From Brugia malayi (taxonomy: Eukaryota; Nematoda; Chromadorea; Rhabditida; Onchocercidae): a DNA stretch of 64,000 nucleotides. A program made the position numbers and the translations under genes. Positions within the stretch are counted from its first letter, which is position 1, and every line of letters starts with the position of its first letter. The stretch spans positions 2,436,001 through 2,500,000 of the forward strand of contig NW_025062477.1 of NCBI RefSeq assembly GCF_000002995.4, written 5' to 3'. Of this stretch, positions 12,601 through 25,300 are shown piece by piece. The notes below the pieces were generated by a model. It saw only the letters and a program-made list of their open reading frames with translations, had not been told where the DNA came from and made no database searches.

Positions 12601-15460
12601 AGCAATGCATCGTTGTATCCATAAAATGTAACATTCAATGGTTTTAGTCTTCTGAATACAATTTTTTTCTCTTTTTTTTTTTTTTTGATTTAATTTTTTT
12701 TAATTTTAGTAATTAGAAAAATTAGTGAAATATTTATTATTTGGTAGTGTAAAATTTATAGAAATTTGATGACAGTTTAATCATACCGAAAAGGATATTC
12801 GCCCATAAGAAGCAAACCGATGTCAATTATTAAGCGACAAGTTGGACCGCATTCTTTCTCTTCAATCATTGTTGTTATCGCTCCCTCAATTGTATCTTTT
12901 CAAATTTTTTATTATAAAAAAAAAAAATAGAAAAATAAAATTTACTTAAAAGTGAGAAAAGAAAAATTATGGAAAATCAATTACTTCATCAAATGAATTT
13001 GGTCAGTGTTCGAAAAATTTTAGCATTAAATTATTCTTTCTTAGAATTTCTGAATAATAGTAGCAAATAATAATAATAAAAGTAAATAATTTAAGGTCTA
13101 AAATTAATTCATAACTAATTATTAATTCATTCTTAAAAAGAGTTCGAATAAAGCTTGCAAACAATGATATCGTATTGTACAACCACCTTAAAGCAGAATT
13201 TCTAAATTATTCCTAAAAGCTACAAAAAGTGGAAATCCTAAATTATTCTTAAAGGTGACAAAAAATAGAATTAAGAAATGAGACAGAAGAAGTACCAATG
13301 CTGCGACATTAGGAAGTATCAATTCCGGATTGTCGCGACACGAAGGACATGACATGTTCGGTTCATAAAAGTATTGTTTGTAACTTTTGTAATAAACTGT
13401 ATTGCCATCTTTGCTAAATTTTAAATCTTTCTTTGTTTCTGTCATCCTAAAAGATTAATAATTAGCATTGTTAGTTGGCTTAAAATAAATTCACATTAAA
13501 CGAATGACAGAATTTTCAAATGTTAGAACATACATTTAATATTATTTCATCCTATTCAATTATTTAATTAATTAAAAATAATGATATACCGAAAAGAAAA
13601 AACTCCTTTTTCGGTGACATTTGGTTTTGCTGTATAATATTGCACCTGCAATTTGATAAAAATGCAATAATTATGTGAAATTTAGCATATTTTTAAAAAT
13701 CAAAAAATATATGAAATTCGGAAAATATATTTGTATTTACATTCATTTGATAGAGATTAAAATGCTAAATGTACGAAAAACAATGTTTACAGTTAGCTAA
13801 TCGTAAACAATGCTAATTGCATTTTATTAATTTCAAAGAAAGGTAAATATGATTGTGAGACGAAAATTTCTGTTCATTCTACTCGAAATAATCTTTGATC
13901 TTCAAACATAGCTTACACATACGTAGCAAATTAAAATACATCCACGTATACTCACGCCAATGTAACTTATACCACGTCTAGCACGTCAAAGCATTTTTAT
14001 TAACACGTTTGCTTTAATATACCTCACATTTACGTATCACAATGCTCACATTTCTTTCCGTCACTCACTTACTTTTCACACGTTTCACAACGTTTTTTTC
14101 TCTGTTGGTATTTTTCTCTCTTCGACGTCAATTCACTCACGCATTTCAATTCCGTCAAAAAAAAAAAAAACTTTGACGTTTTATTTTGAGGTAAATTATT
14201 TGTGAGAGTGATTACCTGGCGTATTTCATCGTTTCAATGAATGTATAATTAATTGAAAAAGATTTGAAACCTGTTGGCTGTTAGTGATGTTGAAAAAAGT
14301 GAAAGACATTGTGACATCTATGGGTGGCTTAGCCCATAGCATACTAGAAGATGACAATTGACCATGGTCAGTAATTTTTAGTACCATATTCTAAATTGAA
14401 ATCATTTCTTAGAATACCTGTTGAAATATAATTTTAGGTTTTAGGTAAATCAAATTATTAATTTAATCTAATTTGATTAGTCCTTCATATATAATAAAAT
14501 TATTTTTTTTTTTTTAAATTCTTTTTATTTCAATTGATTTTACTATCCATTGATTGCAAATTTGGATGAATGATATTTGAAATAACTGAGATTAGGCTTA
14601 TTTCAATTTTTTCAAAATTTATTTTCTCAATTTTGCTGAATAACTTTTTTCTTCTACTAACTACTAACAATAAATAATACTGTTGTTAATTTAATTAAAC
14701 CTTGTTTTTAAAAAAATAAATTTTTGCAATTTTTTATTTGATATTTCTTAACTTCAATTATTTAATCTAATATTTTATATTATTTAACATTCCAAAATGT
14801 TTCAAATTTTTTTTTCCATTAATTCAGAAAATGAAAATATGACATGCAATATTTTGAAATGAATAAATTCAATTCAAATTTTAGGTAGAAAATATTTCTC
14901 AAAACTGTTATCAAAAAGAAAATATTACAGTAATAAAAATAGAAAAACTTTTTTTTAACTTAAAAGATAATGATCTTACTTATGTGTAAAGGTATTATCA
15001 AGGTAATGTTACTTATATGTTAAGGCACTATCAAAGTAATGTTACTTATGTATTAAGGCATTATCAAAGTAATGCTACTTATATGTTAAGGCATTATCAA
15101 AGTAATTTTATCCATTATATTCTTAGATTTTTTTTTTTTTTTGCTTGAAATTTTCAACGAATTAATATTTTAAAATAACAATTCGATTTTCATTTAATCA
15201 ATTAAAACATCCATTCAAAATAATTATTATATACTTATTATTTCATTATTATTACTAAAAATATTTTTGCTTTCTTCCTCATTTTTTCTTTCTTATTTTA
15301 TTTTAATTTAATATATGAGAAATAAACTTACTGAAATTAAAATAGCATTGAATAATGGAGTAAAAATAATCCATAAAAGAATTGAAATAGTAATGAAAAT
15401 AATTGCAAGAATGAAGAAAAAACGAAAGATTGTGCAGCAACGACAATAATTTATTATCAT
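9673..15460 (-). CDS. CD36/SCARB-family scavenger receptor, complete
   Basis: A two-pass membrane protein of about 572 residues, the right size for CD36-family receptors, which bind lipids, lipoproteins or anionic ligands at the cell surface or lysosome. Exons, in transcript order: 15460-15332, 14390-14271, 13645-13590, 13446-13296, 12884-12787, 12651-12489, 12128-11981, 11678-11606, 11442-11275, 11017-10836, 10514-10375, 10212-10139, 9889-9673. An N-terminal membrane anchor lies at about residues 12-35 and a C-terminal one in the last 35 residues, leaving a large ectodomain. Family landmarks are visible: a tyrosine-Gly-Tyr segment before the middle, MINGTD followed by PF and LCRSF, a Cys cluster followed by Leu-Pro-Pro-Gly-Met, and EPLTGLLMQINIQL near the C-terminus. 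The junction between 13296 and 12884 is the least certain; the phase requires an acceptor after a weak TTGAG. Tissue and ligand cannot be told. Confidence 0.9.
12137..12172. repeat. Near-perfect 36-bp palindrome beside a splice acceptor
   Basis: Arms 12137-12153 and 12156-12172 are 17 nt each and complementary apart from one G-T wobble, with a 2-nt centre. On the minus strand this hairpin lies eight bases upstream of the acceptor that starts the CD36-like exon at 12128, inside the intron. Confidence 0.8.
14968..15108. repeat. 33-bp tandem repeat in intron 1 of the CD36-like gene
   Basis: About four copies of a unit containing TTACTTATATGTTAAGGCA and TTATCAAAG. The last three units start at 15004, 15037 and 15070, exactly 33 bp apart; the first is 36 bp long and more diverged. 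Confidence 0.8.
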
Positions 15461-18400
15461 TTTTATGTTTTCATAGAAATGAATGACACTTTCAATTTAT
15501 TTTTAATTTAAACAAAACTAAAGTATTAACATTGACTATTTGCTTATACATATAGTCAACGTTATCATTTCATATATTGATAATGCATTGATAAGATGTA
15601 TATGCAGAAAAACTCCTAACATTCTTAATGCTTATCACAATTAAAATTTTACCTTCTATATTATCACAAAAAATTTGAAAGTTAAAAAGTGAGAAATAAG
15701 TAATTTGATATTATGCACTAAAATTTTTTAAAAAAATAAAAGAGATAACAAATGAAAATTTAATTTTCAATTTTAATTTTTTTAAAAATCATAGAATATT
15801 GATGGTAAAAATTCTAATGAAAGTTAAAAATTACATTATTTATACTCTTTTTTATTGCCGCTCTTTTTCTTATTAATATTATATTTTCAAATAAATAATA
15901 ATTATTTACAATGTTTGCTACTAATTGTTTTAACTTCAAGAATTTATAATATTTTATTTTGATTTTTTCTGTAGAAATAAAAATTTCAATAATTAAAATT
16001 TCAGAAACTGTAACAGTTTGCAATGAAGCATTAGAAATATTTGTTTCGTTGACATCTATTTAATACAAAAAATGCTTATTTTAATTGTTAGCTAATTTTT
16101 TTTTCCCTCACAAAGTTTGTTTAAATTAAATTTTAAAATGCAACTTAAAATTCATTCCACAGTATTTCATTGTTATGGATAATAAAACTTTAAATGAATT
16201 ATTATACAATAATTTAGATAAAAGTTAATGTCAAAAAAAAAATTTAATATTGTACAAATATTTCAATTTTTTTTCTTTCAATTTAAAAAAAAAAAAAAAC
16301 GAAATTTCTTTCAATAGATTAATTAAATTATATTATTAACAATGATTTATAACATTCAATATCGAAATATATGATTGAAAGAGTTTTGAATTTCGCAGTT
16401 AAAAAAAAAATTGACGCATTTATTTAAAAATGCATAAATATGATTAAATGTTAGATAAAATTAATTAATTTAAGTTTATCTTTTTTAAATTAATCATTAG
16501 ATAAGCAAACTGTCGCATAAAATGGTTAACTGATAGATAGCTTATCAATTTGATATACAATGGATAAAATATTTTAAAATAAGTATGATACTTTGCTAAA
16601 ATACTCCTTGATATTTACTGTCTCATAATTACTGAATGTAAAATAGCAAATAAAATGAATAAATAAAATATCCAAAAAAAAAAAAAAAAAAATTTAATAA
16701 ATAAAATTAAAAAAAAAGAATTTTGCCTTTTTATTATCTTAATCAAATTTAGCTTAAATTAAATTTTATTTTTTGATATAATGCGATTAATTTTTCTCCT
16801 CTAATGTACAACAATTATTTAATAAACAAATTTAAATTCGCTATTATGACAGAATCAATTTAAATTTAAATTGATCGATATAACACGACCAGTTTAATTT
16901 CTTTTAAAATTTCAAACTCTTTCTGTTCATTTTTCTTCTTTTTTTTTTTTCTGCCATATTAAATATATTGTAAGATGAAAGAAATTAACGTCAATATCTA
17001 TCAGAATGAATGATTATTTCAAAAATGATAAAATAATTTTTGAAAAAAAAAAAAAAATTTTTTTTTTTTTCTTAAAGTATGTCAAAAAGAAACTTTCGTT
17101 AGTTTTTCCTTGTTCCGTTTTTTTTTTTTCTCCATTTTTATTTTAAAAAATTTTCATCTGAAATTTATTTTTTATGTATGAATGCGTTCCACTTTCTTTT
17201 TTCTCAAATGTTAAATGTATTTTTCACTGATTGTTTAAGTATAATTCTCAAATTTGATCTGAAAATTCCCGCAATTTCTCATCTAATTCTGATCTTTTCG
17301 CCTTTTTTTTTTCTTAATTTTATCATTTTCACGTTTAAATTTTAATTATTTAATACAAATTGTGCGTTTTTTTTTTTTTTTTTGCTTTTTGCTTTATTTT
17401 TTCGTTTTTTTAAAAAATTATATAACAAATTCAAAAGTTTTGTCCTTCTACCAAATAAAATTTTTTTGTAATAAAATAAATTTATATATTTGAAATATTC
17501 TTTTATTAGTAAGTAAATTAAATATTTTTTTAAAAATAGACAGATGAATAGTATCATCTTTTCAGCAATTGCAAATTTTTGCAGTTTTTTTTTCCTTCCT
17601 CAGAAAAGGAATGTCACCAAAAATACTTCAATTATAATTTATTCATTTTTTTTTTCACTTAGTTAAAATTTTTTTTTTTAAGTTCTAAATTTTGATTTTT
17701 GTAAAAGTAGCATTCAATTAAAAAGTATTTAGTGTTTTCTATGCATATTTGATGATAAGAGGAAAATTTTTTTGTTTAATATTTTATTTATTATAATCTG
17801 ACGACAAAATGCGCCATTCTAATTCGTTTGCTAATATTTTGTAAAAATGTTAAGTTTGTTGAACTAAAATTTGTAAAACTTGCAATGATGAATATTTATG
17901 GTATTGTCAAACTAATTTTGATAATTTTTATTTTTTATTAAATTTTATTAAAATTAATTTCTTTTTTATTAGAATTAATTTTTTATTAAACATTTTAACA
18001 AATTTGAATTTAAACTATTTTATTTACAAAAATAATTTTAAGCTCTCATTTTTTTTTTTTTTTTGATCCACTTCAATGTTATCATATCAGTTATCAATTA
18101 TTATTGGTTAATTTCTTAAAATTATTAGCTATTGAAGTTATGCTAACAAAAAAACTTTTTATCTTTCCTAAAACATCCAATCATTCCAAATATGTAAACT
18201 TTTTTAAAATTTATATTTCAATTTAAAAAAAAAAAAAAGCAGTAACACAGATTTTGCTATTGATTTAACTTATAGATGATACTGACTCAATTCATAAATA
18301 AGCCAGAAACTATGTGATACTTGTACCCTAGCTAGGCTGGCCCATATCTATATACCTTATGAATTAGGTCTAGGATAATAATTCTTCAGTTCATCAAATG

Positions 18401-18996
18401 GTTAAGACTAATCGACTTATGAAAATTTTAAAATAATCGAAAATTTAATTTTAATCAAATGGTTGCATTCCTGCTCGAAAGTTTATTCATTCAATGCAAT
18501 AAATACAAATAGAAAAGATTAATAAATAAAAATTCGAATATGATTAAAACTAATAACAAAGAAATTTCTAATGATAGCCAATTATCAATCATTTATCAAG
18601 GCAGATGATAAATGATTGATCTATTCATTTTGATTATCTTTGTTATCTATTTCTAGATATAGATATCTATCTTTGTAATCATATCAAATCTTAAATTCAA
18701 ATTCATTCATATTAGGCGGTACATTCCCTTTTTGTTTTTTAAATGAATGTCATGACCAATTAAGCTCAATTAAGATGATCATAATTACGCGCTTTTCTTT
18801 TGCTTCTACAAATATCTTTTTGATAGTATTATTTGATAATGATAAAATGACGAAAACTCATTCTTATATTTTCTGATAATATTTATGTTTCTTATCTTTT
18901 ATTGTAATTTAACACAGATGTTATCATTTATGCTCTAATATTATCATTTATCATTAATGTTATCATTTAAGATTTTTCATTCTTTTTTTTTTTGCA
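15461..18996. other. Intergenic between divergent genes
   Basis: About 3.5 kb between the CD36-like gene (-) and the small secreted-protein gene (+), so it should contain both promoters. It is AT-rich with many homopolymer runs. A slightly less AT-rich patch near 18300-18370 includes CTAGCTAG. I see no exon, RNA gene or mobile element I can defend. Confidence 0.5.
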
Positions 18997-18997
18997 G
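18985..18997 (+). promoter_or_regulatory. Candidate trans-splice or 5'-UTR acceptor
   Basis: A T-rich run ending in TTTGCAG at 18997, 35 bases before the ATG at 19033, with no obvious upstream coding exon. This spacing is typical of spliced-leader addition in nematodes. A cis intron in the 5' UTR is the alternative. Confidence 0.4.
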
Positions 18998-19032
18998 TTT
19001 ATAAGTGAAATAATTTTGATATTTCATAAGCA

Positions 19033-20216
19033 ATGAATTCAATATATTATCATTTTCTATTCGTCATACTTCACGTTACGTCAATTTCAACATTACCATT
19101 AATCACAAGTGACGTAAGCTTTGTTTTGCGCTTTACTCCATGTATCATTTCCAATATTTATTATCATTTCTAATATAAATTCTATATTTGGAAATAAAAA
19201 AATTTTTAATTTCTTATAAAAAAAAAAAAAAACTATCAATTTTAATTAAAATTTTTCAATTTTAATTTAGATTAATTGAGATGAATAAAGTGATAAAAGA
19301 ATAAGCAATAATTGATTGTTACATGTAAATTTTTCTCTTTTTTTTTTTTTCTTAACATTATAATTTTGTTAAATTTAAAAAAAAATACATTTCTTCTTTT
19401 TTTCTTTTTTTTTTTTTTTTTGCAAATTTCAGGATTATGTAGCAGATTTTACAGGAAATAAATCAACTGAATTAGCAATAGCAATGACAAATGTAAATGA
19501 AACTATATTAGTTATGGAAACAATGAATAATACCGAACCATCGAAATTTATTTCAATCTTAGAAAATGAAAAACGTTCAGAAAGGAATACTGAAAATTTA
19601 GAAACTATTATTGATGATAGCACTTCATTGTCAACAATTGAAGAGGATGAAAGAGAAGGAGAAGGAGAAGAGGGGTATAACTTTACTACTACAACATCCT
19701 GGAATATAGTACCACTGATGATGAATGTATCGGAGATAAAATTATTCATGGATAATGAAATGATAGATGACGATGCTACTACTACTACTACTGCATCTCC
19801 ACCAATTGTTGAATCCACTAAATTAGAGGAGCAGTTAGCATCAATGTCATCTTCAGTTGCTTCAACAATTGAACCAATTCAATTACCGATTGATATTTCA
19901 GGTAAGACAATAAACAACGATTCAGTAACATTTATGAAAAAAAAGAAAGATATCAATTAGCAATCAAAGAGTATCAAAAAAAAAACATTCAATTTAATCT
20001 TTATAACTTTCTCGATCCGAATAAAAATGATAAAATTATCTATTTGTAAATTAGTTATCCATAAAACTTAAATATAAACGATTTTCTTTATCATAAAATT
20101 TCTTCAGTGTAGTAATTATTTCTTTGATATTATTAAAATATTATATAGATGAAAAACGTACTGATTGTACGCAAATTACTACGAGTTGCGTGAACCGAAA
20201 GCATGGAATAATTTGA
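19033..20216 (+). CDS. Predicted secreted acidic Ser/Thr-rich protein
   Basis: Exons 19033-19113, 19433-19901 and 20149-20216 (stop TGA) encode about 205 residues. The first exon begins with a hydrophobic stretch that reads like a signal peptide (MNSIYYHFLFVILHVTSIS). The large second exon is rich in Glu, Asp, Ser and Thr, with a run of Thr near its end and several N-x-S/T sequons, suggesting a glycosylated, disordered secreted or surface protein. The third exon adds two cysteines. If intron 2 is retained, the frame continues to a stop at 19958-19960, giving an isoform without them. I recognise no domain. The fit of signal peptide, splice phases and an upstream acceptor is the main support. 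The antisense frame over 19435-19818 is also open, but it mirrors this composition and is not counted as a gene. Confidence 0.55.
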
Positions 20217-21719
20217 AATTTTGGCGGAATTTTTGACGTAAGCTTATTTAATCTTATTATCATTATTATTGAAAAATATAGTGAGAAACAGAATTTAAGT
20301 AATTGTATAAAAAAGAAAAAAAATTTTTTTTTATTAGCAATTTTATTATCTTAAATAATTCCATTTATTATTCATTGAAATACTAATAATTACAACCAAA
20401 AATCTCGATGCTTACTAAATACTTTTTGCAATTTTTTATTTGTTAAAATAATTTGAATCTATTAATTTGCATATAAAAAAAATTCAAATTGATTAAATGC
20501 TATTTGCAAATGATTTGCGCTAATAATGGAAATTTGTTAAATTAATTAGAAAAATTTTTTCAGTAATGAAGATTATTCCTGTGATGAAATGATTGAAAAT
20601 ATTACATAATTGAACTGCAAAAAGATGAATGATTGTGCTACATTCGATTACTTTTCACAATTTTAGTATCATTGCTTATCAAAATATAACTGAAAAAAAA
20701 AAAAAAAAAAGAAATGAATACTTCAAATATTTTCCACTATTAAATATATCTTATCTGTTAAAAAATGAAGATAAAAGAGAGAGAGAGAAACATACTTTGA
20801 AATGAATTGAATTTTCATTTGAAGAAAGAAAGGTTACGTTAAAATAAATTTGTTCCCAATTTGTTTTTTCTTCATTTTCATTCTTTACTTCTTTGTATAT
20901 CAAAAAAAAAAAAGAAAGAAAAATATTGGATTCATTTTTGACATATCAATTTAATTATCATTTATTAAAATTTATTCCTTTTTCTTAATACTATTTCTAT
21001 GTTCCTCTTATGCCTTTTTTTTTTTCTTTTTTGTATAAACATAGTTCTATTTGAAAGTTTGAAATTCATTTTATTTTATATTCTTTATGCTTAATTAAAT
21101 TTTTCAAACTTTTATTAATGATACATTGTTTTCAAACAAAAGTATATTGATTATTTCTTCCGCTCTATTCGAAATGTTTATTCTATTGCAAATCTTTTGC
21201 ATTTTACTTTTCTTTTCTTTTTTCTTGAAATTGTACATATACCTAACTTGTATGTGTTTCATATCAAGTAAAGTATTGTACAAACCTCTCAGACAGATTA
21301 AACTCAACGCAAACAAAAAAACAAAAAAAAAAAAAAAAAAACAAGAAAATAAGAAAATAGCTGATAACCTGAAATTGTTACCTAATTGACCTAGTGACCT
21401 AAACTGAACTGGTGATCTAAAATTTTCCCATCTAACCTCAGTTCATTTAACCAACCATACGTAACTTTTGATGTGCTTACCTTCACTTATCAATTATATA
21501 ATTGCATAAATGCTTACTTTAAAAGTTTAAAACTCTGTCGTGAAAAATGTAAGGAAAAGTCTGTTGAAATGAATTTTTCTTTTGCTATGAAGTAAGCAAT
21601 TTCAATATGGACAATTGTATCTCAATAATAGTAGTGATGAAATCGAATGATAATAATGATAATACACCTAAATGATAACAACAATTGAACTGCTTCCCAC
21701 GATGATAATGATATCATAC

Positions 21720-22000
21720 TGATATCACTCGAGAAATGCAGGGATAGAAGCCTTAACTCTTAGTTCCGTTTCATAATTCGTTGCATGCAATGCTGATGCA
21801 ACGTACCGGGCGAGACTGTTCGAGACTACTGGTATCTCCCGGGGGGTTCGGTGGTTGGTGTGTTGTATCGGTGCGAGAAGGAAAACTGGAGGGATTGAGA
21901 GACTTATGGAAAATATCGGGATTGAAGAAAGAAAGAGAGAGCAAAATATCAGAGGTTGCAAAAATGTTTGAATTTGAGAATAAATGCAAAAGATGCTGTT
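21720..22000. promoter_or_regulatory. GC-richer island, putative promoter region of INTS11
   Basis: Compared with its surroundings this segment is clearly richer in G and C and poor in homopolymer A/T. It includes ACCGGGCGAGAC and CCCGGGGGG near 21806-21846. It ends about 370 bp upstream of the INTS11 ATG. A promoter or first non-coding exon is an inference from position and composition; a non-coding RNA is an alternative. Confidence 0.35.
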
Positions 22001-22080
22001 GCTGAAAAAACGGCAGAGATCGCTACAAGCTATGAGAATTAACTGAGTAAACGGATGAAATTACGAACAAATTCTCTTTA

Positions 22081-22140
22081 GTGACCTTTTTCCATATCAT
22101 TGGGACATACCGGTGAATGCTTCCGGTATGTCTCGGTCAT
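22081..22140. repeat. Nested inverted repeat able to form a strong hairpin
   Basis: The inner arms GACATACCGG (22104-22113) and CCGGTATGTC (22123-22132) are perfect complements around a 9-nt loop, and flanking G-C and G-U pairs extend the stem to 13. Outer arms TGACC (22082-22086) and GGTCA (22135-22139) could close a larger structure. CTTTAGTGA occurs on both sides as a direct repeat. It could be an RNA hairpin or a protein-binding palindrome. Confidence 0.7.
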
Positions 22141-22325
22141 CTTTAGTGAAAGATTATTGATTATTTGTGGTTTTACACGTAATTTGAATGTATCATTCCA
22201 TGACTTAAAGGAAACGAAAATGACAATATGATTAAAATTGTCGGTTGTGAAAAAACAGAAATTTAACAGTTGGAAAAAATAACAGGAATATTGGTCTGAT
22301 TTACCCGGATTATATTCTATTCTAG

Positions 22326-22336
22326 AAATGTTGCAG
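22326..22336 (+). promoter_or_regulatory. Candidate trans-splice acceptor of INTS11
   Basis: AAATGTTGCAG ends at 22336, 30 bases before the INTS11 start codon at 22367. Spliced-leader addition at such a distance is usual in nematodes. The pyrimidine tract is weak, so this is tentative. Confidence 0.35.
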
Positions 22337-22366
22337 TACGTGGGAAACTAATTTGTACCTATCAAA

Positions 22367-25300
22367 ATGCCTGAAATTAAGGTAAGTCATGACAAGTTTT
22401 TAATGACATAAGATGTCACTATGTTTTTTCTTTTGTGTGTGTGTCCAGATTAAAATGTCCGGTTTCTCGCATCCATTAAAAATTTGGATTAAAACATAAA
22501 ATGTCATGATGCTTTTTTTTTGCGTGTTTGTCCAGATCATTCTGCTTTTAAAGTATGCATATCGTAGTAGATAAATGTTATACCATTTTCTCGTTTTTAA
22601 AAATCTCCTTGAACTGGTATTTAATCCCTTTCCTTAATCTAAATAACCTGCAGATGGTAGAAGTGTTTATAACTTGAAGTTTAAAATTTTTTAATTAGTA
22701 AATTCTTTTGCATGTTTGAAGCTCAGAGTGGCACAGTGAACAGTATAGCAAAATTTGTTGTATTCATTAAAGGTAGTTCCACTTGGTGCTGGCCGAGACG
22801 TTGGTAGAAGCTGTATATTGGTGTCCATCGGTGGCAGGAATGTGATGCTTGACTGTGGTATGCATATGGGTTATTCCGATGAGCGACGATTTCCTGATTT
22901 CTCGTTAGTTTACTAAATTTATTTTATAGATTTAGCTGATATTTTTGGATTTTTTTGATAAACATGCCCACATATTGACTTTTATACATAATGATTATAA
23001 TGAACTTTTAAACCGCACATCTTTCGTTCAGTAATTTTTCGGCTGGAGTGTTAAATATTTCATCCGAAAGACTATACATATATTTTTAGTTTTATTAATG
23101 GTGGTGGATCTTTAACAGAATTCCTTGACTGTGTTATCATAACTCACTTTCATTTGGATCATTGTGGTTCACTTCCTCATATGAGCGAAGTTGTTGGCTA
23201 TGATGGGCCAATTTATATGACGTATCCAACCAAAGCCATTGCACCTGTCTTATTGGTAAAAATTATTGGTCAATTTTGAGATTCTTACCTCAGGAGAACT
23301 TGTCTTTTGTTTTTAGAGTTAGTACTGCTTCTCAGTCTATTGGTTTTCAAAATCAGTAGAAAAAAGAGATATGTTTGGTGGATATTCTGATTTCATTATT
23401 AAATCGTTTGTTTGATTAAGTATATTTTATAATAATTTCAGGAGGACTATCGCAAAGTTCAGACTGAATTCAAAGGAGATAAGAATTTTTTCACTTCGCA
23501 AATGATCAAAAACTGCATGAAAAAGGTTAAATTCAATTTTATGCTCTTTTTTTTTTGGTCATTTCTTACAGCATTGCATAATTTCTAGGTAATCGCAATA
23601 AATATACATGAAAAAATCGATGTAGATAACGAATTGTCGATAAGAGCTTTTTATGCGGGTCACGTGCTTGGTGCTGCGATGTTTCAAATTATGGTCGGTT
23701 CTGAAAGCGTTTTGTATACAGGTACAGATTGAAATGAAGTGATTTGAAGCTTTTTAGCGCACTAACTCGGTCAAAAATATCACGCATCCTGCGAGCCTTT
23801 TTTACTTCTTATTTCGGCGGTTACTAGTCGTAATTCTGTTTTCTTAATCGAAGTTCTCAGAATTAAACAGTTGTATTCACTTTTTCTTGAAATTTGAAGG
23901 CGATTTCAATACAACACCTGATCGACATCTGGGCGCTGCGCGTGTTGAACCTGGCCTCAAACCTGATTTACTAATATCAGAAAGTACTTATGCGACAACT
24001 ATAAGAGATTCGAAGCGTGCTCGCGAACGAGATTTTTTGAAAAAAGTTCATGACACTGTATCGAATGGTGGAAAGGTTTTTCTTTCGCTGCTTACTGTAG
24101 ACGAACTAGGTTGTGGCTCAAGAAGCATTTGTTTATTTTTATTGCTTCATTTGCGATACTGCTGTGTATATAATGCACTGAGCTTAAGGTGTTGATTCCG
24201 GTTTTCGCTCTTGGACGTGCTCAAGAATTATGTATTTTACTGGAATCATACTGGGAGCGGATGAATTTAAAGTATCCAATATTTTTCTCACAGGGATTAG
24301 CAGAGAAAGCCAATCAGGTATGTTTTTATATGTACAAGCTTTGTTAGTTAAAAAATTGTTACAATTTATCTCATTGGTAGCACATCAAGTTTTCATGTAT
24401 TTTATTTGCGTCAAAACTGATATACAGCATTGAATTTCAACGTGAAGTTTCTGAATAAGTTATTTGAAAGTTATTTCACTAGATTTGTTCATTTCTCTCT
24501 TTCAGTATTATCGATTATTCATCAGCTGGACAAATGAAAAGATCAAGAGGACATTCGTTGAGCGAAACATGTTTGATTTCAAGCACATTAGGCCTTTCGA
24601 GCAATCTTATATTGAAAGTCCTGGTCCGATGGTGCTTTTCAGCACGCCAGGTATATATTTGTATTGATTTGTTCACTGTTAGAATATAAAGGACAGTTTG
24701 AAAGTTAATATGTTTAATAAAAAGAGAAGAAAACGAAAAAAGTAGTTAAAAATGATTATAAGGAGATATTGAATTTAGGCAATCTTATATTAGCGGTCTT
24801 TGTTTAATGATGCTTTCGTTATGAAGATTTTCTTAAACTTTTATTTGATTTGTCTGTCATCGAATTTTGTAAATTTTTTTTTCTACACATTATTACAGGT
24901 ATGTTGCACGGTGGACAGTCTTTAAGAGTTTTCACAAAATGGTGTTCGGACGAGAAAAATTTAATCATCATGCCTGGTTTTTGTGTTGCTAATACGGTTG
25001 GAGCGAAAGTGATTTCAGGAATGAAAAAAATTGAGATTGCCGGAAGAGTGGTATTTGATTTTTTTAATTTATATTTTTTACTGGCTAAAACTATACAAAT
25101 TGGTACATGTTTTTCTGAATATCTGTAATTTTAATAATTTAATTTCTTCCAGAGAGAAATTAATTTGGGAGTCGAATATATGTCATTCAGTGCCCATGCT
25201 GATGCGAAAGGCATAATGCAAGTAAAGCGTCAGATTTTTTTTTTTTTGAAAAATATCCGTAGATTACATTATTTTCCAAATATTATGCAATGCTTTCAGT

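Larger units (their letters stand above)
20217..22366. other. Intergenic region upstream of INTS11
   Basis: The left part is AT-rich with poly-A and poly-T tracts. From about 21720 to 22140 the base composition becomes much more balanced, with a run CCCGGGGGGTTCGG near 21838 and a strong hairpin near 22081-22140. The start of the INTS11 transcription unit probably lies here. No protein gene is supported: open frames on both strands at 21725-22005 have no family resemblance. Confidence 0.5.

Noticed and set aside
18300..18370. Patch with CTAGCTAG considered as a tRNA or other RNA gene
   Set aside because: No acceptor-stem pairing or T-loop consensus could be laid out.
19435..19818. Antisense 127-aa frame in the acidic secreted-protein gene
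   Set aside because: It mirrors the composition of the sense exon, which has a signal peptide, splice sites and matching phases.
21725..22005. Open frames on both strands in the GC-richer island
   Set aside because: Higher GC lowers stop frequency; the products share nothing with known families and have no splice partners. Better read as promoter or non-coding.
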